Shown here: piece after piece, positions 32,703-43,500 of the stretch | Numbering within the stretch: the first letter of the stretch is position 1 | Layout: each line of letters opens with the position of its first letter | DNA from: Aspidapion aeneum | Lineage: Eukaryota; Arthropoda; Insecta; Coleoptera; Brentidae | NCBI GenBank assembly: GCA_963576565.1 | Contig: OY755042.1 | Span: forward strand, 104,895,314 to 104,959,313 | Reading direction: 5' to 3' | DNA length: 64,000 bases | The notes under the pieces: model-generated | The model's database searches: none | Seen by the model: only the letters and a program-made list of their open reading frames with translations | Told to the model about the DNA's origin: nothing | Made by a program: the position numbers and the translations under genes

Positions 32703-32864
32703 TATATAATTTATTAACATTTCCATCAGTGGGGCGGCAGGGTAGTGCAGAAGGCGCGCGTCTCGAACAACAATGCAAAAACAAAAAAGTCCTTCGCCCT
32801 GTCGCCCACTTCCTTTTCAGCGTTCAAAAGCCGTTATCGAATAAGCAAGCGATGCGATGCACGC
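32703..32864. other. Spacer between MITE and dispersed repeat
   Basis: A 121-codon frame (32621-32986) starts inside the MITE and runs into the dispersed repeat; it is not a gene. Confidence 0.4.
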
Positions 32865-33350
32865 AAAAATATAAGTTGACCTTGAGCATCGAGAATATAC
32901 GCAGGTGTAGTCCAGGAGCCGACACGCAGCCAGCCGAGGAGCCCAGGATAATAACCCAGGAGCCTGCTATTATAAGTACTATATAATTGGAACCAGGATG
33001 GCGCCAGCATAAATCTCCTACAGTCAACTCACGACGACCACGACAGTTGCGCTGAAAGGGAAAGAAGTCTATCGTCTATAACCAAGTTCTGCTGGGACAA
33101 TAGCGGTGTTAGATAGATGCAACTCTAACATGTAGCATGGGTTCACGGTGTATACTTGCTACGCAGAGGTATCAGGCAAAATTAAGTCCTCACCTGCATC
33201 AGTTTGATATATGATGTACGGACAAATCGGGGTTTGCGAAAAGGGCACGACGTGTGTTTAGTCGCTAGACAAAAAAAAATGGTCTCCACACCACTGCTAG
33301 TACTACTACTACCTAAGGTCACTGTATAACGAAGTCCCTTCTAGGTCACT
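32865..33350 (+). repeat. Dispersed repeat R (empty copy)
   Basis: Matches the reverse complement of 38865-39293 followed by 41632-41690: AGTTGACCTTG, GGTGTAGTCCAGGAGCC, CCAGGATGGCGCCAGC, CAGTCAACTCACGACGACC, GTCTATCGTCTATAACCAAG, GTTAGATAGATGCAA, AGTCGCTAGAC..ATGGTCTCC. This copy lacks the satellite block and shows the original, uninterrupted order. Confidence 0.75.
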
Positions 33351-34005
33351 CTACTACCATCCGTGCGGATTCTGCGCAGTAATGAATGACGCTGCATCTA
33401 ATACTTCATTGGGAATTTCCCTCTTTTCCACATATTCTCCTTGATTATTTTAAATAATTCTTATACATTTTCCGTGAATAGCTTGATAGATAGAGCGCGC
33501 AGAATTTCCATTAAGATCGACGATTGTCTGTTCTATTTTGTAGTGTGTGTAGAATTTGAAGTGTTATCAGCCTGTTGTAATACACCTTATTTTTAACAAT
33601 ATTACTAAAAACGTCTTTAATTTGATTTCAATTTTTATTTTTTGACAACAAATTCTGGAATTTGGCCGTTGAAAAAAAGCACCCATATGTATTTGCATTT
33701 GAAAGATGTAAAATATAATTTCAATTTCAAACACTCGGGCACTGCGGGATCAAATATTTTTTTAGAAATCTATGCTTTGAACTCATATTAGCTCTTATGT
33801 TTTATTTATCGATGTTTTCGAAAAGAGAATTGCTCCTCTAGTAATATTGAGTAGGACGGGGCAGTCGCTCGGCTCGGGGCCATTTTAAAATAAAACTTCG
33901 ACCTCACTGACTGGAATAAAATCAAGTAATGTTTTATGGATCTTTTCAATGAAAAATTTGAAAGGAAAATATTGTTTGTTTTACTAAAGACTTTGCTTTG
34001 ATATA
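33351..34005. other. Non-coding stretch
   Basis: No gene or recognised repeat. Confidence 0.35.
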
Positions 34006-34482
34006 CAGTCGACCTGTGTCACATAAAAATTTCGAATTATCGAGACTTCGACTTATCACATAATAAACAAAACTTTTTGCAGCGTTTTCGTATTTTTTGT
34101 AAATCAAAATTTAGGTTTTTTTTCAAATTTATATTAAAAACGTTTTCACATAATTTTTGTTTTTATACATATGTATGAATTTACAGAAAAAAAGTCGGTT
34201 TTTGTGACATACTAACATGCACACAACCCCTAAACATATAGCAAATCGAATACAAGTTACACTGAAATGCGTCTTTAAAACAGTGTTGCTACACGTCACA
34301 ATGAGAATTATCGCATGAGCCGTTTAAAATTATCGTATGTTATCGTACAAAATATCGATACTTAAAAACAAACATTCCTGCTTAATAAATTTTCGAAAAA
34401 GAGGTTAAAAATATTTTAAAATTGATTTACGTATATTGAACAAAAACGATGTATTATTTTCATAAAATGATTATTCTACATA

Positions 34483-35044
34483 CAGGGTCTTTTCAAAGTT
34501 GGGTCATTTATGTTAACAGGTTGTAGAACTCGTAAAAATAAGTAATTGTACCAAAAATCATCTATATAGAAGTTGCAGAATAAAGAAGTTATTGACAATT
34601 CTAAAAATGTAAAATTTAAAAATTGTGAGACCTGACTTTTTATCAATGTTTTATTTACTGGTGATACTGGGCATGCCTCATTTTTTTGTAGAATACAAAT
34701 TACTCATTATTTATTCATTAATTGTACGGTTTTCAGTTAAAATATCGATTTGACCACCAGTAGTAAATAATTCGTAAAGTGCGTGATATTTTTTTTGGGG
34801 CATTTTATGCGATAAAAATGGCATACCTATATGAAAATAATGAACTAGTGGGCATAATATTAAGTTACGGGGAGTGCCGACAAAATGCAGCCGCAGCATG
34901 TCATACGCGGAAAGTTTTTAAATTTTACATTTTTCGAATTCTTTATTCTGCAATTTTATATATAAATGATTTTTGGTAAAATTACTTATATTGACGAGTT
35001 CTACAACCTATTCAAATAAATGACTCAACTTTGAGAACACCTTG
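34483..35044. mobile_element. TA-flanked foldback MITE with about 140-bp arms
   Basis: Starts CAGGGTCTTTTCAAAGTTGG and ends CAACTTTGAGAACACCTTG, with TA at both sides (34481-34482, 35045-35046). Arms share GGTTGTAGAACTCGT, AAGTAATT(G/T)TACCAAAAAT and TTGCAGAATAAAGAA. Tc1/mariner-like by its TA target. Overlapping short frames on both strands (34711-34979) are not convincing. Confidence 0.8.
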
Positions 35045-35332
35045 TATAGTAATATAGATGACTATTTAAATCTAAACTAAACTTGAGTTGCAAATAAATG
35101 TCCTAAATTAATACAAAATGCGATGCGCGAGCAAAATATATAAAATGCAAGGAGCAAATCGGTATGGGTAATGTCAAGTATTCCAGTGCTCTTCAAAATT
35201 TTTATAGCAGTATATATTTAGGTTTGTCATGGAATATTGTAAGATTTCATGACTAAAACATCATTACATATTTTGCAATAGGATTTTTAGTTGTATTTTA
35301 GGCCATTATCGCATAGCTACTATCGTACGATG

Positions 35333-35490
35333 CAGTGGCGTATATACGGGAGGCCGGGCCTAAAAAGCTAAAATTTGTTTAGATATTTTCCACATATTTC
35401 ATGAATACAAACATAAAATAGCATAAAATACGGCCTTATGAAGTCTCCGCCCCCCCCCCCCCCCGAAACTTTTTTCTATATACGCCACTG
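35333..35490 (-). mobile_element. CAGTGGCG-type hAT MITE, copy 2
   Basis: 158 bases, ends CAGTGGCGTATATA and TATATACGCCACTG, with a perfect 8-bp duplication GTACGATG (35325-35332, 35491-35498). Read on the minus strand it aligns with copies at 18789 and 48259, including a long G run and 'CCGTATTTTATGCTATTTTA'. Confidence 0.92.
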
Positions 35491-35935
35491 GTACGATGTA
35501 TGTACATTCGTTATATTATCTTACAAAATCGATAATTATCGTACATCTAGCAACACTGCTTTAAAACATTCCAATGCAAACAGACACGTTAGAACGATTT
35601 GTAATTAGGGGATTCCCCCAGAAAATTCGACTTATCGAAGTTGGCGCCACATACAATGTTCGAGTTATCAAGATATTCGACTAATCGAAGTTTGAGTTAT
35701 CAAGACCAAATTACATATATTTCTTACCCTTGACGCCATTGACCACAGTTTGGTTCGACTTATCAAAGATTTTGAGTTATTGTCTTTCATTCTGATAATA
35801 CTTGAAAATTTAAAATCACTCAAAAATCATCTTCTGAAGTTTGTGTCGTTTTGTGCTTTAATAAAGCGAACCGAATGAACCTCCTATTTCATTATCTTGT
35901 TATTGTAATTGCCTATACTTATTTATACTTAGCAC

Positions 35936-36527
35936 TAGAGCAGGTATTGAAAAAGTAACTATTCGTTACTAGAGTACTCGTTACTCGACAAATAACGGAG
36001 TAATGAATACGGATCCGAAAATTAAATGATTACTTTCGTTACTTTGATTACTTTGATTCCTTCAATTATTTTAGTATTCAGTAATCACACGAAAGTCGGC
36101 AATCCAAAACCAGGGAGTAACTATGATAACTTAAGTAACTGACGCATTAAATTGTATTTTTGTCTCTATGTTTATTTACTTTTAGATTTTAAGTATGTAT
36201 TTTTTTCTATGTAAGGCATTAGATTTTTAAAACAAAGTTGTACACAGAATTGTTCCTACGTATTTCCTATCTTAATTGTTTTAATTTAAGCCCGCATTTT
36301 GAAAATTTCAATTAAATATTTCCATAATATCAACAACAAAAATAACTACTAAGTAAATAATCTTCGAATTAACGACAGTCCGAAAATTTTGCACTAATTG
36401 TATAATTGAATTGAAAACAGTTACAGTAATCAAAGTAACGATAGTAACGAATATATAAAATTATTACTTAGTAGTCGAGTAACGATTAGTAACGGGTATT
36501 CAAAAGTAACGAAAATCAACACCTCTA
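35936..36527. mobile_element. hAT-like MITE with GTAAC-rich ends
   Basis: Ends TAGAGCAGGTATTGA and TCAACACCTCTA are imperfectly inverted. CTTAGCAC (35928-35935) and CTTACCAC (36528-36535) flank it, 7 of 8 matching. The outer 120 bases on each side are dense in CGTTACT / AGTAACG words. No transposase. Confidence 0.8.
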
Positions 36528-36535
36528 CTTACCAC

Positions 36536-37149
36536 CTTAAAACTTAATTAATATACCTTTATCTGGCTCATTTACTATGGTTTATTATGACCTACTGTGC
36601 GACTTACAAGCCAAAATGGCGGCTCATCTAAGACCTTGTTTTCTCGCCGTGTAACAATTGAATTAGTTCATGAATTGTTAAAAGTTTTCTTGTCTCTCAA
36701 TTTCAATTAGAATATGTCTCTGCCTAAGTCCCTTCTAAATATGCAATCGTCTTCTTGTGTTTTTGGAAACTTCAAGTTTACATTTTGAAGTAAATTTGCT
36801 TTTAAAATACACAGGGTGATTTATTATAATTGGGTGGCCAGGGGTTAATGTAGGTGATAGCAAAAGTTTTTTCCATATTATATTTTGGACAATGTCAGAC
36901 AGCAACTTTCTTAAGTTAAAGGGAACACCCCGTATATTATTTGTCAAAACTAAAGATATATTTGCCCTGATTTCAAAAATATATAGGTTGTTAACGTTTG
37001 GATAAGCCGTTTTTGAGTTATACTAGTTTTAAATTACTGTTAAAGTGCATTAATGATAATCCGTTTGGCTCATGGTTCTGTATACTTCAATGTAAATTTG
37101 TAACTTTGGAAACTTAAAAACGGTCTAACTAGATATATATATATATATA
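36536..37149. other. Non-coding stretch
   Basis: 36812-36940 contains a repeat-like 'CACAGGGTGATTTATTATAA' to 'AACACCCCGTATATTATTTG' block, possibly a decayed TIR element. A short AT run sits at 37132-37150. Confidence 0.4.
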
Positions 37150-37967
37150 TCGGTTTCACAACGTTCTACGTCTTCCGATACCCAATCTCCACTCGTTTCT
37201 GTTTGCCCATAATTCATCATCTAGGCCTCTTATTCTTATTTCACTGTCTATTCCTTCTCTCCAGCTTCTCCTTGGTCGTCCTCGTTTTCTTCGGCCAGTT
37301 GGTTTCCATTGTAGTATTTGTTTAGGTAGTCTTTCATCATTCATTCTTTGTACATGTCCGTACCACACCAGTTGTTTTGTTCTTATATCATTCACTAAAG
37401 TACGTTCACCCACTGTCATAATTTCTCTTATTCTTTGATTTGTAACTCTTTCTCTTTTTAATTTCCCTGCTGCTCTTCTCCAATAGTCCATCTCCGTAGC
37501 GGAAAGCATTTTTTCTGTTCTATCCTTGATTGGCCATACTTCTGAGCCGTATGTAAATACTTTTTACAATGGTGTTATATATAAGCTTTTTGTTATGTTT
37601 TGATATACTTTGGTCCCAAATTATTCCATTTAATAAAGTTATTGCTTTTCATCCTTGTACGTGTCGATCTTTTATAGCTTTGTCTAGTGTTCTGTCAGCT
37701 GTAATTGTTAGACCTAAGTATTTATACTCATCACAGGACTGAATTCGCTGCCCGGTATTTAAGATTAGATCCTGTTTCATTCCACCGATACACATATACT
37801 CTGTCTTATTGAGATTAACCTCTAGTCCCCACTTATTGTACTCTTCTATTAGTTTTCGTGTCATATATTCGAGGTCGTCATAATCCTGAGCCACTACTGT
37901 CTGATCATCGGCGAAACATAAAGTATACAAGGTGGTTTCGTCCAACGGAATTCCCATGTTTTGGCTA
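37150..37967 (-). pseudogene. LINE RT and C-terminal fragment
   Basis: Read on the minus strand, 37957-37649 gives 'LCFADDQTVVAQDYDDL' (the YADD-type catalytic box) and 'KWGLEVNLNKTEYMCI' and 'EYKYLGLTI'. 37509-37156 gives 'TKQLVWYGHVQRMNDERL', 'RRKRGRPRRSW' and 'EWRLGIGRRRTL'. One or more frameshifts lie between (37510-37648). Upstream RT motifs and endonuclease are missing. Same family as 14395-15065 and 29515-29766. Confidence 0.88.
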
Positions 37968-37994
37968 ACGAAGATAACAAACTATAAATTAAAA

Positions 37995-38502
37995 AGGGGG
38001 AGTCTCTAAATTCACCGATGAGAACAATGCAGCGGTGAAACATCGGTGAAATCCATCAGGTTTCGGTAAGTTCCAATGGATTCCACCAATCCGCCAATCG
38101 ATACCATCAAAACCAACTCTGAAAGTCGGTGAAAAACTCCCTGATGAATGTCATTTCACATTGGAATCAGCTGTATATTTTTCTGCACAGCACAGAACAC
38201 CAACTGTGATTTTTTTTATATATTTGATTGATATTTAAAGAATAAAAGCAAACAATTAACTAAATCCCCTTAATGATTCTGATTCCAGCTACTCAGATGA
38301 GAAATTATAATTGAGTCTTGTTCAGAAACAGAAAAAAGATAGGTTAGGGTTTGATTTCATCAGGTTTCTTTTTAGTTTTCGAATGCTTATCAGCACACCA
38401 TCAATGGATATCCGATGGATATCACTTGTTATTTGTCAACATTCTAGATGTCATGACTATTGATAAAAAAAAACCGGATGAATTCAGAGACTACTCTCCC
38501 AC
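37995..38502. mobile_element. PIF/Harbinger-like MITE, copy 1 (decayed)
   Basis: Left end GGGGGAGTCTCTAAATTCAC, right end GAATTCAGAGACTACTCTCC. It shares with the element at 56193-56803 the blocks GATGAAATCCATC-like, GGATTCCACCAA, CCAATCGAT, GATGAATGTCA and TCAGCTG. A 67-codon frame inside (38351-38554) is not recognised. Confidence 0.6.
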
Positions 38503-38864
38503 AGTTTGTGCCTTTTTTTACTTAACAAACCATTATTCAAAATCAACTAACTAAAACTAAATCCCAGAGTATTTTGGAACTCGTGGTATTTATCTTGACT
38601 CCTTATAACTAGCTGTCAGGAGACTAACTTTTAGGATAACTCCAGCCCTTAATTAACGAGATGAAATTATTCAACGGTGTGCTTATTTTGCAAAACCCAA
38701 AGCGTAGATAGAACAAAAAATTCTGGAGACAAGGACTCCAAGGAGTTTATTAGGGATACTTTTCAAGGAGTATCTAAGTGCGTATTTCAAAATTTTGGCA
38801 TAAATCACTATGCATTATTTTTTATGTTGACAGCATTATAATATCGTCGGTCTTCTCACGTAGT
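38503..38864. other. Non-coding stretch
   Basis: No gene recognised; a GTA triplet run sits at 38863-38876. Confidence 0.35.
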
Positions 38865-39293
38865 AGTAGTAGTAGTGGGGAGACCATTTTTGGTCTAGCG
38901 ACTAGGCACACGGCGCGCCCTTACCAAACTGATGCACGTGAACCTTAGGATGCAAGTTTTCTTTCTGTAAGAGGACTATATTTTGCCTGACTTTTCTTTA
39001 TCGAGGGCAGGGATCCCGAACTTTTACACCCCTTCCGAAACGTGGTCCTGCTACATGTTAGACTTGCATCTATCTAACATCGCTATCGTCGCAGCAGAAC
39101 TTGGTTATAGACGATAGACTTATTTCCTTTTTAGCGCAACTGTCGCGGTCGTCGTGAGTTGACTTTAAGAGATTTTTGCTGGCGCCGTCCTGGTTTCAAC
39201 TGTAGCAAGCTCCTGAGTTATTAATTCTGGCTCCTCGGTTGTTGGCTCCTGGACTACACCTTCTTAAATTCTCGATGGACAAGGTCAACTGAT
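38865..39293 (-). repeat. Dispersed repeat R (interrupted copy, left piece)
   Basis: Minus-strand equivalent of 32865-33350. It ends at AAGGTCAACTGAT (39281-39293), repeated exactly at 41632-41644. After that second copy the repeat continues (TTTGTGTGTGCATGTGTATC, compare TTTTTGCGTGCATCGCATCG in the empty copy). Confidence 0.75.
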
Positions 39294-39300
39294 TAAAACT

Positions 39301-39387
39301 GTTTGGTTCGGTTCGGTTTGGTTCGGTTCGGTTCGGTTCGGTTCGGTTCATCACCGAACCGAACCGAACCGAACCGAACCGAACCGA
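39301..39387. repeat. (GGTTC)n/(GAACC)n palindrome
   Basis: Roughly eight GGTTCGGTTC-type pentamers, a short ATCACC-like turn, then the same number of GAACC pentamers in exact complement. The motif also fills the centres of the foldback elements. Confidence 0.9.
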
Positions 39388-39897
39388 GGTCGAAACCGGT
39401 CCGGTCGTGGATTGGCATGGAACATTTGTTCCTGACTATCAGGACGTGTTCCAGACGGGGATCACTCGTATCCTCGTGATCGACGTTGGAGAAAGTGAAA
39501 ACCAAACAGTTTTAAGAAGTTCCCAACGAAAGCCTCAAACCATCAGTATAATTCAATGCCGGTAGGGGTATTTTCCCTCGGAGTAGTTGTTTCTGGTGGT
39601 TTCAAACAACTTATGCCCTACACGGAGCTATCGCCTACATTCACCTGAGGATGGCCCAAAAGGTCGAAACCGGTCCGGTCGTGGATTGGCATGGAACATT
39701 TGTTCCTGACTATCAGGACGTGTTCCAGACGGGGATTACTCGTATCCTCGTGATCGACGTTGGAGAAAGTGAAAACCAAACAGTTTTAAGAAGTTCCCAA
39801 CGAAAGCCTCAAACCATCAGTATAATTCAATGCCGGTAGGGGTATTTTCCCTCGGAGTAGTTGTTTCTGGTGGTTTCACACAACTTATGCCCTACAC

Positions 39898-41097
39898 CCC
39901 AACTAACATTTATAGTAGCGGCTACATGTTCTAAAGGGTTTGCTACTTTCTTATAGTAGAAATGTGGTGATCCCAACCAAAATTTGTTACTTTTTAGTTC
40001 TAACTACTATTTAGTATCAGGAAATAGTAGATGTTTCGTAAAAACGACCCTCTAAACTACTTCATAGGATTGTTTCTTGATAGTCGATTCTGATAGTCTT
40101 CTCTACCACAATAGGACGTTGCTAAAGTTTTACTTTCTTTTTAGTCGTTATTTCGTAGTCGCCCTGACTTTTATATCCTACTTAATTACCACTAGAAAGT
40201 TAAGCTTCATTGGAGTCCCAAACAAGTGTATCCGACAACTACATTATAACTTTAATTTTTACCACAAAAGTTTGTGTCATCATAGTAACATCTGATGTAA
40301 CAATGTAGACAAAATAACTTTTTGGATCAACTTTAAAGCCGCAACTACTTTCAAGTAACCTTTTCGACTATCAGGGAATATAGTTTGGGACGCCATGTTT
40401 TTATGTAAGAAAGAAAATTTAATATTTTTGTTGTCGTTTTATGAGCTCATATTAAAGAGCCATACTATTTTATAAACAAATTAGTTGAAGCTTACCAAAA
40501 ATGCTCTTCTTAAGCACCATTTGTTGGAGTTAACTGTCGATTATGAAAACATAACCTCCAAAATCACAACATAAAAATTCCATCAGCTACCAGAAAACGG
40601 CTCAATTTTACGGGCGCACCGGTTTTTTGCAATATATATAATGCATGTTATACAAAAAACTTTGCGTCGCACTCGAATTTTGATCCTCTGCTCGTAAATT
40701 CTCACACTTATGGATAACATAGTTCATATTATAACCATAACCAAACAAAAAAACTAAGCGAGTCTGTTTACTGGTGTGTCCACCATATTGTGTAACAATT
40801 CTACCAAAAAGAAACGATTATATTATTTGCAACTACATCGCAACTTTTATGCCATTACGGAAAAAAAACAGCCTCTACGACGTAGTAGATACCTGGCTAC
40901 GACGTAGTAGTGTAGTTGCTACTACAGTGACTTTAAACACTTGGCCAAGTAGTTATAACCAGAAATTGGTTCCCCACTTAGGGAATTATAACGTCGCTGT
41001 ATGGTATACTGAGACGTAGCGGGAGTACGTTGCGGTTACTTTTAAGAAATTCTTTCTAGTTGGGGTTTCGTCGTTACAACTTTAATTGTTTGTTGGG
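39898..41097. mobile_element. TIR element 'B', 1200 bp, deletion derivative of A
   Basis: Ends CCCAACTAACATTTA and TTAATTGTTTGTTGGG. Spacing of the host units (1476 = 274 + 1200 + 2) shows the insertion is exactly 1200 bases plus a 2-bp AC duplication. It is about 97-98% like element A by eye, lacks the LINE tail at A's left end and the A segment 4834-6169. Frames 40077-40295 and 40774-41019 mirror those in A and match no known protein. Confidence 0.88.
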
Positions 41098-41631
41098 ACG
41101 GAGCTATCGCCTACATTCACCTGAGGATGGCCCAAAAGGTCGAAATCGGTCCGGTCGTGGATTGGCATGGAACATTTGTTCCTGACTATCAGGACGTGTT
41201 CCAGACGGGGATCACTCGTATCCTCGTGATCGACGTTGGAGAAAGTGAAAACCAAACAGTTTTAAGAAGTTCCCAACGAAAGCCTCAAACCATCAGTATA
41301 ATTCAATGCCGGTAGGGGTATTTTCCCTCGGAGTAGTTGTTTCTGGTGGTTTCACACAACTTATGCCCTACACGGAGCTATCGCCTACATTCACCTGAGG
41401 ATGGCCCAAAAGGTCGAAACCGGTCCGGTCGTGGATTGGCATGGAACATTTGTTCCTGACTATCAGGACGTGTTCCAGACGGGGATCACTCGTATCCTCG
41501 TGATCGACGTTGGAGAAAGTGAAAACCAAACAGTTTTAAGAAGTTCCCAACGAAAGCCTCAAACCATCAGTATAATTCAATGCCGGTAGGGGTATTTTCC
41601 CTCGGAGTAGTTGTTTCTGGTGGTTTCACAC

Positions 41632-41700
41632 AAGGTCAACTGATGTTTGTGTGTGCATGTGTATCGCACACCATTTCGATGTCGAAAAAAATATAACAAA
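41632..41700 (-). repeat. Dispersed repeat R (interrupted copy, right piece)
   Basis: Starts with the second AAGGTCAACTGAT and continues the repeat for about 60 bases before similarity fades. Confidence 0.6.
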
Positions 41701-42244
41701 TAATGTTTTATTCGACTATTACCCCCACCCCCCCCCCCTAGATTTTGACCCAGATTCGCATTTGCCCAAGGGGTGATTAGCTGAACCTAGATTATACACT
41801 ATCCTACAGGTCTTAAATAAATTCTTGGTCCTGTAGTGTATTGAAGTGTCCTGTATAGTGTCTTGTGGATTCCTGTAGACAAATTTTGTACACCTACTGT
41901 GGGAAGTTGAGCACCCCTTGCACTTGCCAGTAACACCTAAAAATATTTAAAGACGAAAATCTGAAAATATAGATGGTAACCCTAAATTTGATTAAACACA
42001 TTTCTCTGAAGTACTCCTGTTTTTCCTTTTAAAATTAATTGGAAACTTTGAACTTTAAGAATAGGAAAAAGCTAAGCCATCTTAATTAATCCTGGACTTT
42101 ATTTTAACTGATAATATTTTTTTAAATAACTAAGAACAAACCTGTGTTCCCAAAAAAAGTTAAAACTAGAAATAAGTCTTATAATTTATTAGTAATTATT
42201 CTTTATTTAATTATATTTGGTCCAATTTTTGTCACAAGGTACCA
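41701..42244. other. Non-coding stretch
   Basis: A C-rich run (41722-41739) and otherwise AT-rich sequence. 42190-42244 begins the 3' flank of the first LRR-exon copy. Confidence 0.4.
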
Positions 42245-42690
42245 TGTTAAGATTTAGTTGGATTTAGTGTATTTATGGGGAAAAGATACCCTGCAAGGAT
42301 TCTTTGGATCAAGAACCAATTCCCCTTTCACTTCTTTATATTTCAAATATCTGTCGACTCTCTAAACATATTTACAATTAATTGTTATGTTATTTTTTAG
42401 TTGCACTTTCTGATATGTGGAGACGATTTCATCCAACTCATCATTATTTGTGATACACTCAATTTGATTATCATCCAAATAAACTTCACTGTTTTCTTTC
42501 ACTGAAAATAGTATTTTAGAAAATGTAGCTATTTTGTTTGCTTCAAGATTGAAATTAAGAGCATTTCAAAGTTTTTCTAATGCACTGGAACTTACAAATT
42601 CAATTTGATTTTCTTCAAATAAATGTTAATTATTTTGCTGACAATTTCCGTTTAAGAATCTTTTTCATTTTTTTGGTTAGTGAGTGTATA
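42245..42690 (-). pseudogene. Decayed copy 1 of the LRR gene's last exon
   Basis: Minus-strand similarity to the C-terminal 110 or so codons of the LRR gene (44685-45075), with blocks for the LRR-CT cysteines, 'VYLDDNQIE'-like and 'ALEKL'-like segments. Several stops. The upstream edge is the same as in the other copies, after TTCCGTTTAAGAATC, then TTTTTGGTTAGTGAGTGTAT. Confidence 0.75.
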
Positions 42691-42839
42691 AACTAGACGA
42701 AGAAATGGACTGTAACTAATGTTTTTCTAATTAGTAACGATTAAAGAGATTGGTAAAAATTAAAGACAAAGTAATGCACTTTTAAAACAAACAAACTAGA
42801 CGAAGAAACGGACTATAAATAATGTTTTTCTAATTGGTT

Positions 42840-43025
42840 TTTTATTTTATATTATTTCAGAAAATGTAACTATTTTGTTTTCTGCAAGGTGGAAATTAAC
42901 AGGCTTCTCAAGTTTTTACAATGCACTAGAACTTATAAGTTTAATTTGATTTTTCTTCAAATAAATAGTCATTTTTTTGCTGACAATTGCCGGTTTGAGA
43001 AACTTCTACATTTTTTGGTTAGTGA
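42840..43025 (-). pseudogene. Decayed copy 2, short piece
   Basis: Only the segment matching 44925-45075 of the gene remains (ATTATTTCAGAAAATGTAAC, AATGCACTAGAACTTA, GCCGGTTTGAG), followed by the shared TTTTTTGGTTAGTGAGTGTA junction. Confidence 0.7.
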
Positions 43026-43099
43026 GTGTACAAACTAGACGAAGAAATGGACTGTAAATAACGTTTTCCTTATTGGTAACGGATAATAAGGATTTAATT

Positions 43100-43500
43100 A
43101 TATGAAATTAGAAAAAGCCCTGCAAGGGAACTTTGATTCAAAAACCAAGTCCCCTTTTACTTCATCATATTTCAAATACCTGCCGACCTGTCTAGACATT
43201 TACTATCGATTGAGTTATTTTTTATTTGCACTTTCTTATATTTTGAGATGATTTCATCTAAAACATCATCTGCGATGTACTCTATTTGACCATCTTCCAA
43301 ATAAACTTGGCTCTTTTCTTTCACTGCAAACATTATTTCAGGAAATGTAACTATTTTGTTTTCTCAAGGTGGACATTAAGAGGTTTTTCAAGTTTTTACA
43401 ATGCACTAGACCTTACAAGTTCTATTTGATTTTTCTTAAAATAAATGTTAATTTTTTTGCTGAAAATTTCCGGTTTGAGAAACTTATCAATTTTTTGGTT
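43100..43500 (-). pseudogene. Decayed copy 3 of the LRR last exon
   Basis: Covers the whole C-terminal segment including the 'KALQGNFDSK'-strand complement (GAAAAAGCCCTGCAAGGGAA) and the LRR-CT region, with multiple stops and frameshifts. It is followed downstream by the shared 3' flank (GACGAAGAAATGGACTGTAA, AAGACAAAGTAATGTACTTT). Confidence 0.75.

Larger units (their letters stand above)
34281..35558. mobile_element. hAT element (non-autonomous) carrying two further insertions
   Basis: Ends CAGTGTTGCTACACG (34281) and CATCTAGCAACACTG (to 35558), flanked by a perfect 8-bp duplication CTTTAAAA (34273-34280, 35559-35566). GATAATTATCG / TTATCGTA words repeat inside both ends. About 550 bases are its own; the rest is the TA-flanked MITE and the 158-bp hAT MITE. 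No transposase. Confidence 0.88.
34006..35790. mobile_element. Degenerate pogo/Tigger-like remnant hosting other elements
   Basis: Left end TACAGTCGACCTGTGTCA (34004-34021) then TTTCGAATTATCGAGACTTC, TCGACTTATC. Right part (35620-35790) has repeated ATTCGACTTATCGAAG, TTCGAGTTATCAAG and TCGACTAATCGAAG words. Such iterated TCGATAA/TTCGA motifs are typical of Tigger termini. The right terminus is not clean. About 500 bases remain once the inserted hAT element is removed. Confidence 0.45.
39294..41631 (+). repeat. 274-bp satellite block inserted in repeat R
   Basis: 2338 bases bracketed by the 13-bp direct repeat AAGGTCAACTGAT. It opens with TAAAACTGTTTGGTT, a piece of the unit in reverse orientation, then a GGTTC/GAACC palindrome. 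Units of exactly 274 bases follow (GGTCGAAA at 39388, 39662, 41138 and 41412), the last cut short at CACAC. The second unit holds element B. The units are nearly identical. The 62-codon frames recurring in every unit ('AQKVETGPVVDWHGTF') simply reflect the repeat. Confidence 0.85.

Noticed and set aside
32621..32986. 121-codon ORF
   Set aside because: It starts inside a Tigger-like MITE and ends in a dispersed repeat whose other copy (38.9 kb) does not keep the frame.
39651..41589. Three identical 62-codon ORFs as a small gene family
   Set aside because: They recur with the exact 274-bp satellite period, lack a domain, and one is present only because a unit is intact. Nothing selects for the frame.
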